From an uncultured Clostridia bacterium (GTDB lineage Bacteria > Bacillota > Clostridia > Oscillospirales > Oscillospiraceae), in NCBI GenBank assembly GCA_937858235.1, contig CALLZZ010000535.1, positions 1-23,069 of the forward strand: 23,069 nt of DNA. Direction: 5' to 3'. Position numbers and translations under genes: made by a program. Shown here piece after piece: positions 6,087-13,502 of the stretch; the first letter of the stretch is position 1; each line of letters opens with the position of its first letter. The notes beneath the pieces were generated by a model, which was not told the DNA's origin, ran no database searches, and saw nothing but the letters and a program-made list of their open reading frames with translations.

Positions 6087-7694
6087 TTGGCAGTACGGAA
6101 ACTGAAGAAATACAAGGTCACGCGGTTCATGGAGAAGACCTCCCATTACGACGAGAACCTCGCCGACTACGCCTGCCTGTTCATCGAACAGCTCTGCCAT
6201 ACCAAAGGCACCTGGGCAGGAAAACCGTTCGAGCTGATTGATTGGCAGGAGCAGATCGTCCGCGACCTGTTCGGCGTGATAAAAGAGAACGGCTACCGTC
6301 AGTTCAACACCGCCTACGTGGAGATCCCGAAGAAGCAAGGCAAATCGGAGCTTGCCGCGGCAATTGCGCTGCTGCTCACCTGCGGCGACGGCGAGGAACG
6401 CGCCGAGGTATACGGCTGCGCGGCTGACCGGAATCAGGCCAAGATCGTCTTTGACGTTGCGGTCGATATGGTGCGCTTCTGTCCGGCACTTTCAAAGCGC
6501 GTGAAGATCCTCGAATCGCAGAAGCGGCTCGAATATCTGCCGACGCACAGCTTTTACCAGGTGCTCTCCGCCGATGTAGCGAACAAGCACGGATTCAACA
6601 CGCACGGCGTAATCTTCGACGAACTGCACACGCAGCCGAACCGGAAGCTCTTTGACGTCATGACGAAGGGTTCCGGCGACGCGAGAATGCAGCCTCTGTT
6701 CTTCCTGATCACAACCGCCGGGAACGACACGCAGTCGATCTGCTACGAACAGCATCAGAAAGCGCTCGACATCATGAACGGGCGCAAGCATGATCCGACC
6801 TTCTACCCGGTGATCTTCGGTGCGGACGAATCCGAGGACTGGACGGACCCGAAGGTCTGGAAGAAGGCCAACCCAAGCCTCGGCATCACAGTCGGAATCG
6901 ACAAGGTCAAGGCCGCGTGCGAGTCGGCGAAGCAGAATCCCGGCGAGGAGAACGCCTTCCGGCAGCTCCGCTTGAATCAATGGGTGAAGCAGTCCGTCCG
7001 CTGGATGCCAATGGACAAATGGGACGCATGCGCCTTCCCGGTCAATGAGGACGATTTGGAAGGCCGTGTCTGCTACGGCGGACTCGACCTATCAAGCACT
7101 ACGGATATTACCGCCTTCGTGCTGGTCTTCCCTCCATTGGATGAGGACGACAAGTATGTGGTTCTCCCGTACTTCTGGGTGCCGGAGGACACGCTCGACT
7201 TGCGCGTCCGGCGCGACCACGTTCCCTACGACCTATGGCAGAAACAGGGCGTGCTTGAGACCACCGAGGGCAACGTTATCCACTACGGATACATCGAGAA
7301 GTTCATTGAAAACCTCGGTGAGCGCTTCAACATCAGGGAGATCGCCTTCGACCGCTGGGGAGCCGTTCAGATGGTCCAGAACCTTGAGGGCATGGGCTTC
7401 ACCGTCGTTCCCTTCGGGCAAGGCTTCAAAGATATGTCGCCGCCGACCAAGGAGCTGATGAAGCTCGTGCTGGAAAAGAAAATCGCGCACGGCGGGCATC
7501 CGGTTCTCCGCTGGATGATGGACAACATCTTCATCCGCACCGACCCGGCAGGCAACATCAAGGCCGACAAGGAGAAGTCAACCGAGAAGATCGACGGTGC
7601 AATCGCCACCATCATGGCGCTCGACCGGGCCATACGAATGGGCAACGACAATGCTGCTTCTGTCTACGATTCGAGAGGCATCCTGTTTATCTGA
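6087..7694 (+). CDS. terL: Terminase large subunit (HK97 type)
   Basis: The protein has the two domains of phage packaging motors. The ATPase has an atypical Walker A IPKKQGKS (residues 80-87) and Walker B VIFDEL (Asp178/Glu179). The RNase H-like nuclease has acidic residues in YGGLDLSSTTD (Asp334), AFDRWGA (Asp422) and KIDGAIA (Asp503). It pumps DNA into the prohead and cuts it at the packaging site. I take the TTG at 6087 as start, giving 535 aa: AGGGAG lies at 6071-6076 and the protein then begins at AVRKLKKYKVTRF, as in relatives. The longer frame from ATG 5985 would run through two hairpins and adds unrelated residues. ATG 6129 is another possibility. Confidence 0.93.
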   Translation: MAVRKLKKYKVTRFMEKTSHYDENLADYACLFIEQLCHTKGTWAGKPFELIDWQEQIVRDLFGVIKENGYRQFNTAYVEIPKKQGKSELAAAIALLLTCGDGEERAEVYGCAADRNQAKIVFDVAVDMVRFCPALSKRVKILESQKRLEYLPTHSFYQVLSADVANKHGFNTHGVIFDELHTQPNRKLFDVMTKGSGDARMQPLFFLITTAGNDTQSICYEQHQKALDIMNGRKHDPTFYPVIFGADESEDWTDPKVWKKANPSLGITVGIDKVKAACESAKQNPGEENAFRQLRLNQWVKQSVRWMPMDKWDACAFPVNEDDLEGRVCYGGLDLSSTTDITAFVLVFPPLDEDDKYVVLPYFWVPEDTLDLRVRRDHVPYDLWQKQGVLETTEGNVIHYGYIEKFIENLGERFNIREIAFDRWGAVQMVQNLEGMGFTVVPFGQGFKDMSPPTKELMKLVLEKKIAHGGHPVLRWMMDNIFIRTDPAGNIKADKEKSTEKIDGAIATIMALDRAIRMGNDNAASVYDSRGILFI

Positions 7695-7708
7695 ACGAGG
7701 ACAAATGA

Positions 7709-7780
7709 ATGATTCTGATAGCAATCATGGGCTTCCTGCTTCTGCGGGAGGCCCTTAACAGTATGGAGGGAATGTTATGA
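7709..7780 (+). CDS. 23-residue hydrophobic mini-protein between terminase and portal
   Basis: A very short frame encodes MILIAIMGFLLLREAL followed by seven more residues. GAGG at 7697-7700 sits eight bases before the ATG, and the stop TGA overlaps the portal start in ATGA (7777-7780), the same coupling used elsewhere in this operon. The first 12 residues are almost entirely hydrophobic, enough for a short membrane-associated helix. I recall similar tiny frames at this place in related phages, but no function is known. It could alternatively be a coupling leader peptide for portal translation. Confidence 0.55.
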   Translation: MILIAIMGFLLLREALNSMEGML

Positions 7781-9114
7781 GCATATTCAACAGATGGTTC
7801 AGAGGGCGCGACGCTCCCAAGGACAGCACAGCGGGCAGTTCGTACCGCTTCTTTTTCGGAGGAACAACAAGCGGAAAGGCCGTGACCGAGCGGTCCGCCA
7901 TGCAGATGACGGCGGTCTACTCGTGCGTCAGGATTCTGTCCGAGGCTATCGCGGGCCTGCCGCTTCATCTTTATTGCTATGCGGAGAACGGCAGCAAGGA
8001 AAAAGCCATCGACCACCCGCTCTACGAGCTTCTGCACGACGAGCCGAATCCCGAGATGACGAGCTTCGTGTTCCGGGAAACGCTCATGACGCACCTGCTC
8101 CTCTGGGGCAATGCCTATGCGCAGATCATCCGCAACGGCAAGGGCGACGTCGTGGCGCTGTACCCGCTGATGCCGAACCGCATGACGGTCGACCGCGACG
8201 AGAACGGGCAGCTCTACTACGAGTACCAGACCTCGACCGACGAGGCGCACACCATGAAGGGCTCCGTCGTGAGACTTTCTCCCCTCGACGTGCTTCACAT
8301 TCCCGGTTTGGGCTTCGACGGCTTAGTTGGTTATTCGCCGATTGCGATGGCCAAGAACAGCATCGGCATGGCGATTGCCTGCGAGGAGTACGGCGCGAAA
8401 TTCTTCGCCAACGGTGCGACGCCCGGAGGCATACTCGAGCATCCCGGCGTGGTGAAAGACCCAGAGCGCGTCCGCGAATCGTGGAACTCAGCGTTCGGCG
8501 GCTCCGCAAACTCCAACAAGGTGGCCGTCCTCGAGGAAGGCATGAAATACACGCCGATTTCGATCTCGCCAGAGCAGGCGCAGTTCCTTGAGACGAGGAA
8601 GTTCCAGATAGACGAGATCGCCCGCATCTTCAGAATTCCGCCGCACATGATTGGCGATCTGGAGAAATCGAGCTTCTCGAACATTGAACAGCAGTCGCTG
8701 GAATTCGTGAAGTACACGCTCGACCCGTGGGTATCCCGCTGGGAACAGTCGATGCGGCGTGCCCTGCTCCGTCCCGTGGAGAAGAAGGAATATTTCTTCA
8801 AGTTCAATGTGGACGGCCTGCTCCGCGGCGACTACGAAAGCCGCATGAACGGCTACGCCACAGCCCGGCAGAACGGATGGATGTCGGCAAACGACATAAG
8901 GGAGCTTGAGAACCTCGACCGCATTCCGGAGGAAAAGGGCGGCGATCTCTACCTTATCAACGGCAATATGACCAAGCTCGAGGATGCGGGAATCTTCGCG
9001 GCGAGTGCATCAACAGAAACGGAGGAACCTGATGAAACGCAGGAAGAACAGACAGAAGAATCACAGGAGCCGGAGCAATCCTCAAATCTCCGGGAAAGGA
9101 GGAAGTCCCTATGA
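7777..9114 (+). CDS. Portal protein (HK97 type)
   Basis: This 445-aa protein forms the dodecameric ring at one head vertex through which DNA enters and leaves and onto which the connector and tail dock. Typical portal segments are TAVYSCVRILSEAIAGLPLH near residue 45, HPLYELLHDEPNPEMT, LLLWGNAYAQI, VLHIPGLGFDGLVGYSPI, and the RIFRIPPHMIGDLEKSSFSN stretch. The C-terminal 40 residues are strongly acidic (EETEEPDETQ-like), a common flexible tail. GGAGGG lies at 7765-7770. Its stop overlaps the protease start by four bases. Confidence 0.94.
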   Translation: MSIFNRWFRGRDAPKDSTAGSSYRFFFGGTTSGKAVTERSAMQMTAVYSCVRILSEAIAGLPLHLYCYAENGSKEKAIDHPLYELLHDEPNPEMTSFVFRETLMTHLLLWGNAYAQIIRNGKGDVVALYPLMPNRMTVDRDENGQLYYEYQTSTDEAHTMKGSVVRLSPLDVLHIPGLGFDGLVGYSPIAMAKNSIGMAIACEEYGAKFFANGATPGGILEHPGVVKDPERVRESWNSAFGGSANSNKVAVLEEGMKYTPISISPEQAQFLETRKFQIDEIARIFRIPPHMIGDLEKSSFSNIEQQSLEFVKYTLDPWVSRWEQSMRRALLRPVEKKEYFFKFNVDGLLRGDYESRMNGYATARQNGWMSANDIRELENLDRIPEEKGGDLYLINGNMTKLEDAGIFAASASTETEEPDETQEEQTEESQEPEQSSNLRERRKSL

Positions 9115-9857
9115 CAAGAAAATTCTGGCGATGGACCAGAAACGAAACGCCGGACAGCTTCGGTTCAGATCGAACGCTCTACCTCGACGGGGAAATATCC
9201 GATGAGACCTGGTACGGCGATGAAGTCACGCCGCAGGTCTTCAAGGATGAGCTGAACTCCGGCAAGGGCAACATCACGCTGTGGATCAACTCGCCCGGCG
9301 GAGACGTCTTCGCGGCGGCGCAGATCTACAACATGTTGATGGACTACCCGTATGAGGTGACCGTCAAGATCGACGCGCTCGCGGCTTCCGCGGCAAGCGT
9401 TATCGCGATGGCGGGAACGAGGGTCTGCATGAGCCCTGTCGCGATGCTGATGGTGCATAATCCGGCAACCATCGCTATCGGCGATTCCGAGGAGATGCAG
9501 AAAGCCATCGACATGCTGTCTGAGGTCAAGGAATCCATTATGAACGCCTACGAGATCAAGTCCGGCCTCTCCCGGAACAAGATATCGAAGCTCATGGACG
9601 CCGAGACCTGGATGAACGCCAAGGAAGCCAAGAAGCTCGGATTCGCTGACGAGATTCTGTTCGCTGATGGAACCGAACCCGACGAAGACACTGAGCCTGA
9701 CGATGGCGAGATCGAGATGCTTTTCTCCCGGAAAGCCGTCACGGATTCCCTGCTATCGAAGCTGATACCCAAGAGAAAACCCGATACCAAGAAACCTATG
9801 GAAAACACGGTGAAAGTCACCGATTTGCAGAAGCGCCTGTCGCTTCTCTCACATTAA
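9111..9857 (+). CDS. ClpP-like prohead protease (S14 family)
   Basis: This 248-aa protein shows the ClpP fold signature: WINSPGGDVFAA (58-69), ALAASAASVIAMAG with the likely nucleophile Ser93, and MLMVHNP with His116. The usual third catalytic position falls in the segment MDAETWMNAKEAKKLG, where by eye a Glu aligns with the ClpP Asp. Proteins of this kind encoded between portal and capsid cleave the capsid delta domain during head maturation. The C-terminal 60 residues are acidic and then basic and could mediate binding to the capsid precursor. Start overlaps the portal stop in ATGA. Confidence 0.9.
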   Translation: MTRKFWRWTRNETPDSFGSDRTLYLDGEISDETWYGDEVTPQVFKDELNSGKGNITLWINSPGGDVFAAAQIYNMLMDYPYEVTVKIDALAASAASVIAMAGTRVCMSPVAMLMVHNPATIAIGDSEEMQKAIDMLSEVKESIMNAYEIKSGLSRNKISKLMDAETWMNAKEAKKLGFADEILFADGTEPDEDTEPDDGEIEMLFSRKAVTDSLLSKLIPKRKPDTKKPMENTVKVTDLQKRLSLLSH

Positions 9858-9871
9858 GGAGGATAACGATT

Positions 9872-11077
9872 ATGACCAAGATTATGGAACTTATGGACCG
9901 CAGAGCAAAGGCGTGGGACGCCGCAAAGAACTTCCTCGACACCCACTCCGATAACGGCGGCAACGTGTCCGCGGAGGATGCGGCCACCTACGACAAGATG
10001 GAAAAGGAAGTCACAGACCTGACGCATGACATCGAGCGCCTGCAGCGTCAGGAGCAGATCGACAAGATGCTGTCCGCGCCGACCTCTTCTCCTCTGACCG
10101 GAAAACCGGGCGCGAAGGACGAGCCGGACGACAAGCCGGGCATCGGCAGCAAGGCGTACAAGACCGCCTTCTGGGATTCGATCCGCAAGCGCAACTGGTA
10201 CGACGTGCAGAACGTGCTCGAAGTCGGCACAGACGCTAACGGCGGATACCTTGTGCCGGATGAGTACGAGCATCAGCTGGTGCAGGCGCTGACCGATGAG
10301 AACTTCTTCAGAAGCCTCGCCCACGTGATTCAGACCGACAGCGGAACGCACACCATCCCGATTGTCGCTTCTCACGGCACCGCTTCGTGGATGGAGGAGA
10401 ACGGGCTGTATCCGGAATCCGACGACACCTTCGACCAGATCACGCTCTCCGCGTACAAGCTGGGAACCGCGATCAAGGTATCCGAGGAGCTGATGAACGA
10501 CAGCATATTCGATCTGGAGTCCTACATCTCCACCGAGTTCGCCCGCAGAATCGGGGCCGCCGAGGAGGAGGCGTTCCTCGTGGGCGACGGTCAGAAGAAA
10601 CCGGAGGGCGTGTTCACCAAGGTCAAGGCGACCGAGGGCGCGACCACGGAGATCGCCAATACGAACATCACCTTCGACGAGATCATGGACGTGTTCCACT
10701 CCCTGCGTTCTGTCTACCGCAACCGCGCGGTCTGGATTCTCAACGACTCCACCGTCAAGGCGCTGCGCAAGATCAAGGACGGCAACGGAAACTACATCTG
10801 GCAGCCGAGCGTCGTAGCCGGTCAGCCGGATACCATCCTGAACCGTCCGTACCACACGAGCATCTACGCGCCGGAGCTGGCAGCCGGAAATGTGCCGATC
10901 CTGTTCGGAGACTTCTCCTATTACTGGATTGCCGACCGTCAGGGACGCAGCTTCAAGCGCCTGTCGGAGCTCTACGCGGCGAACGGCCAGATCGGATTCC
11001 TCGCGTCTGAGCGCGTAGATGGCAAGCTGATCCTGCCGGAAGCCGTGCGCGGTCTTTCCGTCAAGGCGGCGGGCTGA
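9872..11077 (+). CDS. Major capsid protein (HK97 gp5 type)
   Basis: This 401-aa protein has the HK97 arrangement. An N-terminal charged coiled-coil delta domain (about 1-75: AAKNFLDTHS, DKMEKEVTDLTHDIERLQ) acts as internal scaffold. A linker and the capsid fold follow, starting around GTDANGGYLVPDEYEHQLVQ and ending with GFLASERVDGKLILPEAVRGL. Other family landmarks are ISTEFARRIGAAEEEAFLVGDG and IWQPSVVAGQPDTILNRPY. It assembles into the icosahedral shell, and the upstream protease removes the delta domain. AAGGAGG precedes the start. A hairpin follows the stop, as expected for a gene needing the highest expression. Confidence 0.95.
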   Translation: MTKIMELMDRRAKAWDAAKNFLDTHSDNGGNVSAEDAATYDKMEKEVTDLTHDIERLQRQEQIDKMLSAPTSSPLTGKPGAKDEPDDKPGIGSKAYKTAFWDSIRKRNWYDVQNVLEVGTDANGGYLVPDEYEHQLVQALTDENFFRSLAHVIQTDSGTHTIPIVASHGTASWMEENGLYPESDDTFDQITLSAYKLGTAIKVSEELMNDSIFDLESYISTEFARRIGAAEEEAFLVGDGQKKPEGVFTKVKATEGATTEIANTNITFDEIMDVFHSLRSVYRNRAVWILNDSTVKALRKIKDGNGNYIWQPSVVAGQPDTILNRPYHTSIYAPELAAGNVPILFGDFSYYWIADRQGRSFKRLSELYAANGQIGFLASERVDGKLILPEAVRGLSVKAAG

Positions 11078-11097
11078 TTGATTTCGCTTTGTTGTGG

Positions 11098-11133
11098 GCG
11101 GGCATCCATTACGGGTGTCCGCTTCACTTTTAT
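11098..11133 (+). terminator. Hairpin after the major capsid gene; likely partial terminator
   Basis: GCGGGCATCC (11098-11107) pairs with GGGTGTCCGC (11113-11122) around ATTAC, a 10-bp stem with two G-U pairs. It is followed by TTCACTTTTATT. It resembles an intrinsic terminator with a weak T-tract. It could both stabilise the capsid mRNA end and reduce read-through into the low-copy connector genes. Confidence 0.55.
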
Positions 11134-11145
11134 TGGAGGTGTCTC

Positions 11146-11433
11146 ATGGAAGTAACGCTTGAGGAAGCAAAAACCTATCTGCGAGTCAGTTCTTCCGATG
11201 AGGACGAACTGATCCAGAATCTCATCACCACAGCCACCGCGACCGTGCAGGACATCGCCCGCTACTCCGACGAGGAATGGGAATCATCTGAGGAGAAGAT
11301 TCTCATCCGCATGCGCATCGCCATCCTTTACACGGTCGCATATTTGTACGAGCACCGCGAGGATGCGGACCACAATCAGCTGAACCTGACGCTCCGGGCG
11401 CTGCTGTTCGGCGTGCGCAAGGAGGGATTCTGA
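11146..11433 (+). CDS. Head-tail connector protein (HK97 gp6-like)
   Basis: This 95-aa protein begins MEVTLEEAKTYLRVSSSDED and continues through ELIQNLITTATATVQDIA to a helical C-terminal half (RIAILYTVAYLYEHREDAD). This is the pattern of HK97 gp6/SPP1 gp15-like adaptors that form a ring under the portal. The start is set by GGAGG at 11135-11139; the in-frame upstream ATG at 11089 lies in the capsid hairpin and is rejected. The stop overlaps the next start by one base (TGATG). Confidence 0.88.
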   Translation: MEVTLEEAKTYLRVSSSDEDELIQNLITTATATVQDIARYSDEEWESSEEKILIRMRIAILYTVAYLYEHREDADHNQLNLTLRALLFGVRKEGF

Positions 11434-11768
11434 TGAAAATTGCGAACATGCGCGTACCGGTCACGTTCCAGAAAAACGAAGTGACCTCAGACAAGTACGG
11501 AAACCACACCGCTTCATGGACGGATTACTTCAAGTGCTGGGCGACCGTCGGGACGGATTCCTACGGTTCTGAAACCTCCGGCGAGGTAATCAACCCGGAG
11601 GAATCACTGAACTTCACCTGCCGATACTGTTCGGAGCTTGCCACTGTGGAATCCACGAAGTATCGGATTCTCGCTGAGGGCAAGGTCTACAACATCACCT
11701 ACGTGAACCCGATGGGCTACAAGAAGAACACGCTGAAATTCAACTGTGCTTTGGAGAAATCGAAATGA
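11433..11768 (+). CDS. Head closure protein (SPP1 gp16-like head-tail joining)
   Basis: This 111-aa protein has the beta-barrel pattern of phage head-tail joining (stopper) proteins: MRVPVTFQKNEVTSDKYGNH, then WTDYFKCWATVGT, and near the end YRILAEGKVYNITYVNPMG. Such proteins close the head exit after packaging and form the docking surface for the tail. Place after the gp6-like adaptor and before the gp10-like gene matches the standard order. Its stop overlaps the next start by four bases. Confidence 0.85.
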   Translation: MKIANMRVPVTFQKNEVTSDKYGNHTASWTDYFKCWATVGTDSYGSETSGEVINPEESLNFTCRYCSELATVESTKYRILAEGKVYNITYVNPMGYKKNTLKFNCALEKSK

Positions 11769-12154
11769 ATGAAAAGGTATCTATCGACGGCCTGCGCGAC
11801 GCGGTCATGAAGGGCCTGCAGGAGTACGCCGACCTCGCCGCAGACGACATGAAGGATGCGGTCAGGGACACGGCGAAATCCGTAAGGAAGGACATCCAGT
11901 CCGGCGCTCCCGTACGCACCGGCAAATACAGGAAATCATGGTCGGTCAAGACAGTCAGCGAGGACGCGGACTCCATCGACCTTGTCGTGCATTCCCGCAA
12001 CCGCTACCAGATCGCGCACCTTCTGGAGCACGGCCACGCCAAGCGCGGCGGTGGCAGAGTTGCGGCTCGTCCGCATATCGCTCCGGCGGAGCAGGCTGGC
12101 AACGAGAAGCTGGTGCGTGAAATTGAATTAAAGCTGAAAGGATGCCGCCTATGA
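11765..12154 (+). CDS. Tail component, HK97 gp10-like
   Basis: This 129-aa protein carries the HK97-gp10 signature: a helical N-terminus, the KSVRKDIQSGAPVRTGKYRKSW segment with its conserved PVRTG core, and a YQIAHLLEHGHAKRGGGRV stretch leading to RPHIAPA. Members of the family take part in head-tail joining or tail completion. The basic GHAKRGGGRV loop is typical. The stop overlaps the next gene in ATGA (12151-12154). Confidence 0.9.
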   Translation: MNEKVSIDGLRDAVMKGLQEYADLAADDMKDAVRDTAKSVRKDIQSGAPVRTGKYRKSWSVKTVSEDADSIDLVVHSRNRYQIAHLLEHGHAKRGGGRVAARPHIAPAEQAGNEKLVREIELKLKGCRL

Positions 12155-12477
12155 GCTACGACGACATTGTAACCATGCTCGAGGAAGCCGATCTTCCTAT
12201 CGCCTACGATCACTTTGCCGAGGGCGAGTCTCCGGACCCGCCGTTTATCTGTTTCCTGTTTCCGGGGACGGACAACATGTTCGCGGACAACGTGGTCTGG
12301 CAGAAGGTCGACGAGCTGAATATCGAGCTTTACACGGACAAGAAGAACCCGGACATCGAGTCGAAAATCGAATCCATTCTGACCGCGCACGAGCTTCCCT
12401 ATGAGAAGTCGGAGGTCTGGATCGAAGACGAAAAGATGTACGAGGTGCTTTATCAAACACAGATTATTGGAGGTTAA
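12151..12477 (+). CDS. Tail terminator/completion-type protein
   Basis: This protein of 108 aa reads MSYDDIVTMLEEADLPIAYD, then PPFICFLFPGTDNMFADN, then ELNIELYTDKKNPDIESKIE. Small proteins of this build just before the major tail gene act as tail terminators or completion proteins in related siphophages; here this is inferred mainly from position and pattern. ATG 12151 is preferred to ATG 12142 because AAAGG at 12137-12141 is well spaced for 12151 and gives the usual ATGA overlap. Confidence 0.75.
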   Translation: MSYDDIVTMLEEADLPIAYDHFAEGESPDPPFICFLFPGTDNMFADNVVWQKVDELNIELYTDKKNPDIESKIESILTAHELPYEKSEVWIEDEKMYEVLYQTQIIGG

Positions 12478-12482
12478 CGATT

Positions 12483-13022
12483 ATGGCTACTAACAAGAAA
12501 AACAAGGTCAAGTTCGGCCTGAAGAACTGCCACTACGCGATCGCCACTCTCGCCGAGGAGGGGGCCGTCACATTTGGCACGCCCGTGGCGATGCCCGGCG
12601 CGGTTTCACTGTCGCTTGACGCGGAGGGCGACAACGAGCCGTTCTACGCCGACGATACGGTTTATTACATGGTCAGCAACAACAACGGCTATTCCGGCGA
12701 CTTCGAGCTGGCGCTCATCCCGGAAAGTTTCCTTACAGACGTGATGCACGAAACCGAGGACGCGAACGGCGTCATCGCCGAGAACAAGGACGTAGAGCCG
12801 GAGCATTTCGCGCTGCTGTTCGAGTTTTCCGGCGACCAGAGGAAGATCCGCCACTGCATGTACTACTGCTCGGCTACCCGTCCATCTGTCAGCGGTCAGA
12901 CGAAGGAGGACTCGACCGAGGTGCAGACTGACACGCTGTCCATCACGGTATCGCCTCTGCCTTCCGGCCTTGTGAAGGTCAAGACCGGAACGAACACCAC
13001 AGACTCGGTTTACAACGCCTAG
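12483..13022 (+). CDS. Major tail (tube) protein, phi13 type, ending at an in-frame TAG
   Basis: This 179-aa protein resembles phi13-type major tail proteins: KVKFGLKNCHYAIATL at the start, PGAVSLSLDAEGDNEPFYAD, and NNNGYSGDFELALIPESFL. It polymerises around the tape measure to form the tail tube. The frame ends at TAG (13020-13022), after VYNA. The same frame continues open for 28 codons (YDKVYEPSDTASTSSG and on) to TAA at 13107-13109, three bases before the next start. All neighbouring genes abut or overlap, so the 90-base gap is out of place. I suspect either a nonsense mutation or amber read-through giving a 208-residue form. GGAGG at 12470-12474 precedes the start. Confidence 0.9.
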   Translation: MATNKKNKVKFGLKNCHYAIATLAEEGAVTFGTPVAMPGAVSLSLDAEGDNEPFYADDTVYYMVSNNNGYSGDFELALIPESFLTDVMHETEDANGVIAENKDVEPEHFALLFEFSGDQRKIRHCMYYCSATRPSVSGQTKEDSTEVQTDTLSITVSPLPSGLVKVKTGTNTTDSVYNA

Positions 13023-13109
13023 TACGACAAGGTCTACGAGCCGAGCGACACGGCAAGCACCTCGTCCGGCGCGAAGGCGAACACCTCGTATTCAACGGAG
13101 GAGGAGTAA
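13023..13109 (+). other. In-frame extension of the major tail protein after the TAG codon
   Basis: These 29 codons, including the final TAA, keep the reading frame of the major tail gene. They encode a Ser/Thr-rich, acidic-ending tail (VYEPSDTASTSSGAKAN, ending STEEE). The next gene's binding site (GGAGGAGG, 13097-13104) lies inside it, as expected if this was originally coding. Replacing TAG with TGG would give NAWYDKVYEP, a pattern I associate with the ends of related tail proteins, though I cannot check this here. Confidence 0.55.
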
Positions 13110-13112
13110 GCG

Positions 13113-13490
13113 ATGGCGGTGACGAAGATAATAGAAATTGACGGTCAGGAAGTCACGTTCCGTGCCTCCGCCGCTATTCCAAGACTCTACCGGAACAAGT
13201 TTCACCGGGACATCTACCGGGACCTGAACGAGCTGCAGAAAGGCATCAGCGAGAACGACGAGGAGAATTCCAGCCTGGATACATTCAGTCTGGAGCTGTT
13301 CGAGAACATCGCGTGGCTGATGGCAAAGCACGCCGATAAAGACGTGCCGGATTCTCCAGAGGAATGGCTCGACGGCTTCAACACCTTCTCGATTTACGAG
13401 GTACTCCCGCAGATCATCGAGCTGTGGGGAATCAATACGGAACAGCAGGTTCAGTCTAAAAAAAACATCGTGCGACAGAGCGGGAAATGA
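13113..13490 (+). CDS. Tail assembly chaperone, short form (gpG-like)
   Basis: This 125-aa protein starts MAVTKIIEIDGQEVTFRASA and contains IPRLYRNKFHRDIYRDLNEL and a helical middle (SLELFENIAWLMAKHA), matching Firmicutes phage gpG-type tail chaperones. These coat the tape measure before tube polymerisation. Near its end the codons TCT AAA AAA AAC form a slippery run. A -1 shift there fuses the protein to the downstream frame, giving a longer gpGT-like form of about 179 aa (118 residues before the shift, 61 after). Start fixed by GGAGGAGG at 13097-13104. Confidence 0.9.
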   Translation: MAVTKIIEIDGQEVTFRASAAIPRLYRNKFHRDIYRDLNELQKGISENDEENSSLDTFSLELFENIAWLMAKHADKDVPDSPEEWLDGFNTFSIYEVLPQIIELWGINTEQQVQSKKNIVRQSGK

Positions 13491-13502
13491 CAACCCCGCT
13501 CT
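13460..13502 (+). promoter_or_regulatory. Programmed -1 frameshift site: slippery heptamer plus stem-loop
   Basis: In the chaperone frame, bases 13460-13466 read A AAA AAC, a canonical -1 slippery heptamer. Ten bases later AGAGCGGG (13477-13484) pairs perfectly with CCCGCTCT (13495-13502), an 8-bp stem with a ten-base loop. After a -1 shift the frame (CAT CGT GCG ACA GAG and on) is open into the downstream frame. The loop holds the overlapping stop/start ATGA (13487-13490). Confidence 0.88.

Noticed and set aside
9854..10855. Long minus strand frame (333 codons) opposite the major capsid gene
   Set aside because: Antisense frames stay open because of the GC-rich third codon positions. The + strand capsid protein is unmistakable and no binding site or family pattern supports the antisense frame.
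11089..11145. Upstream ATG extending the head-tail connector gene
   Set aside because: The extension lies in the hairpin after the capsid gene and encodes an unrelated Cys/His-rich stretch; ATG 11146 has GGAGG at the right distance and the family N-terminus.
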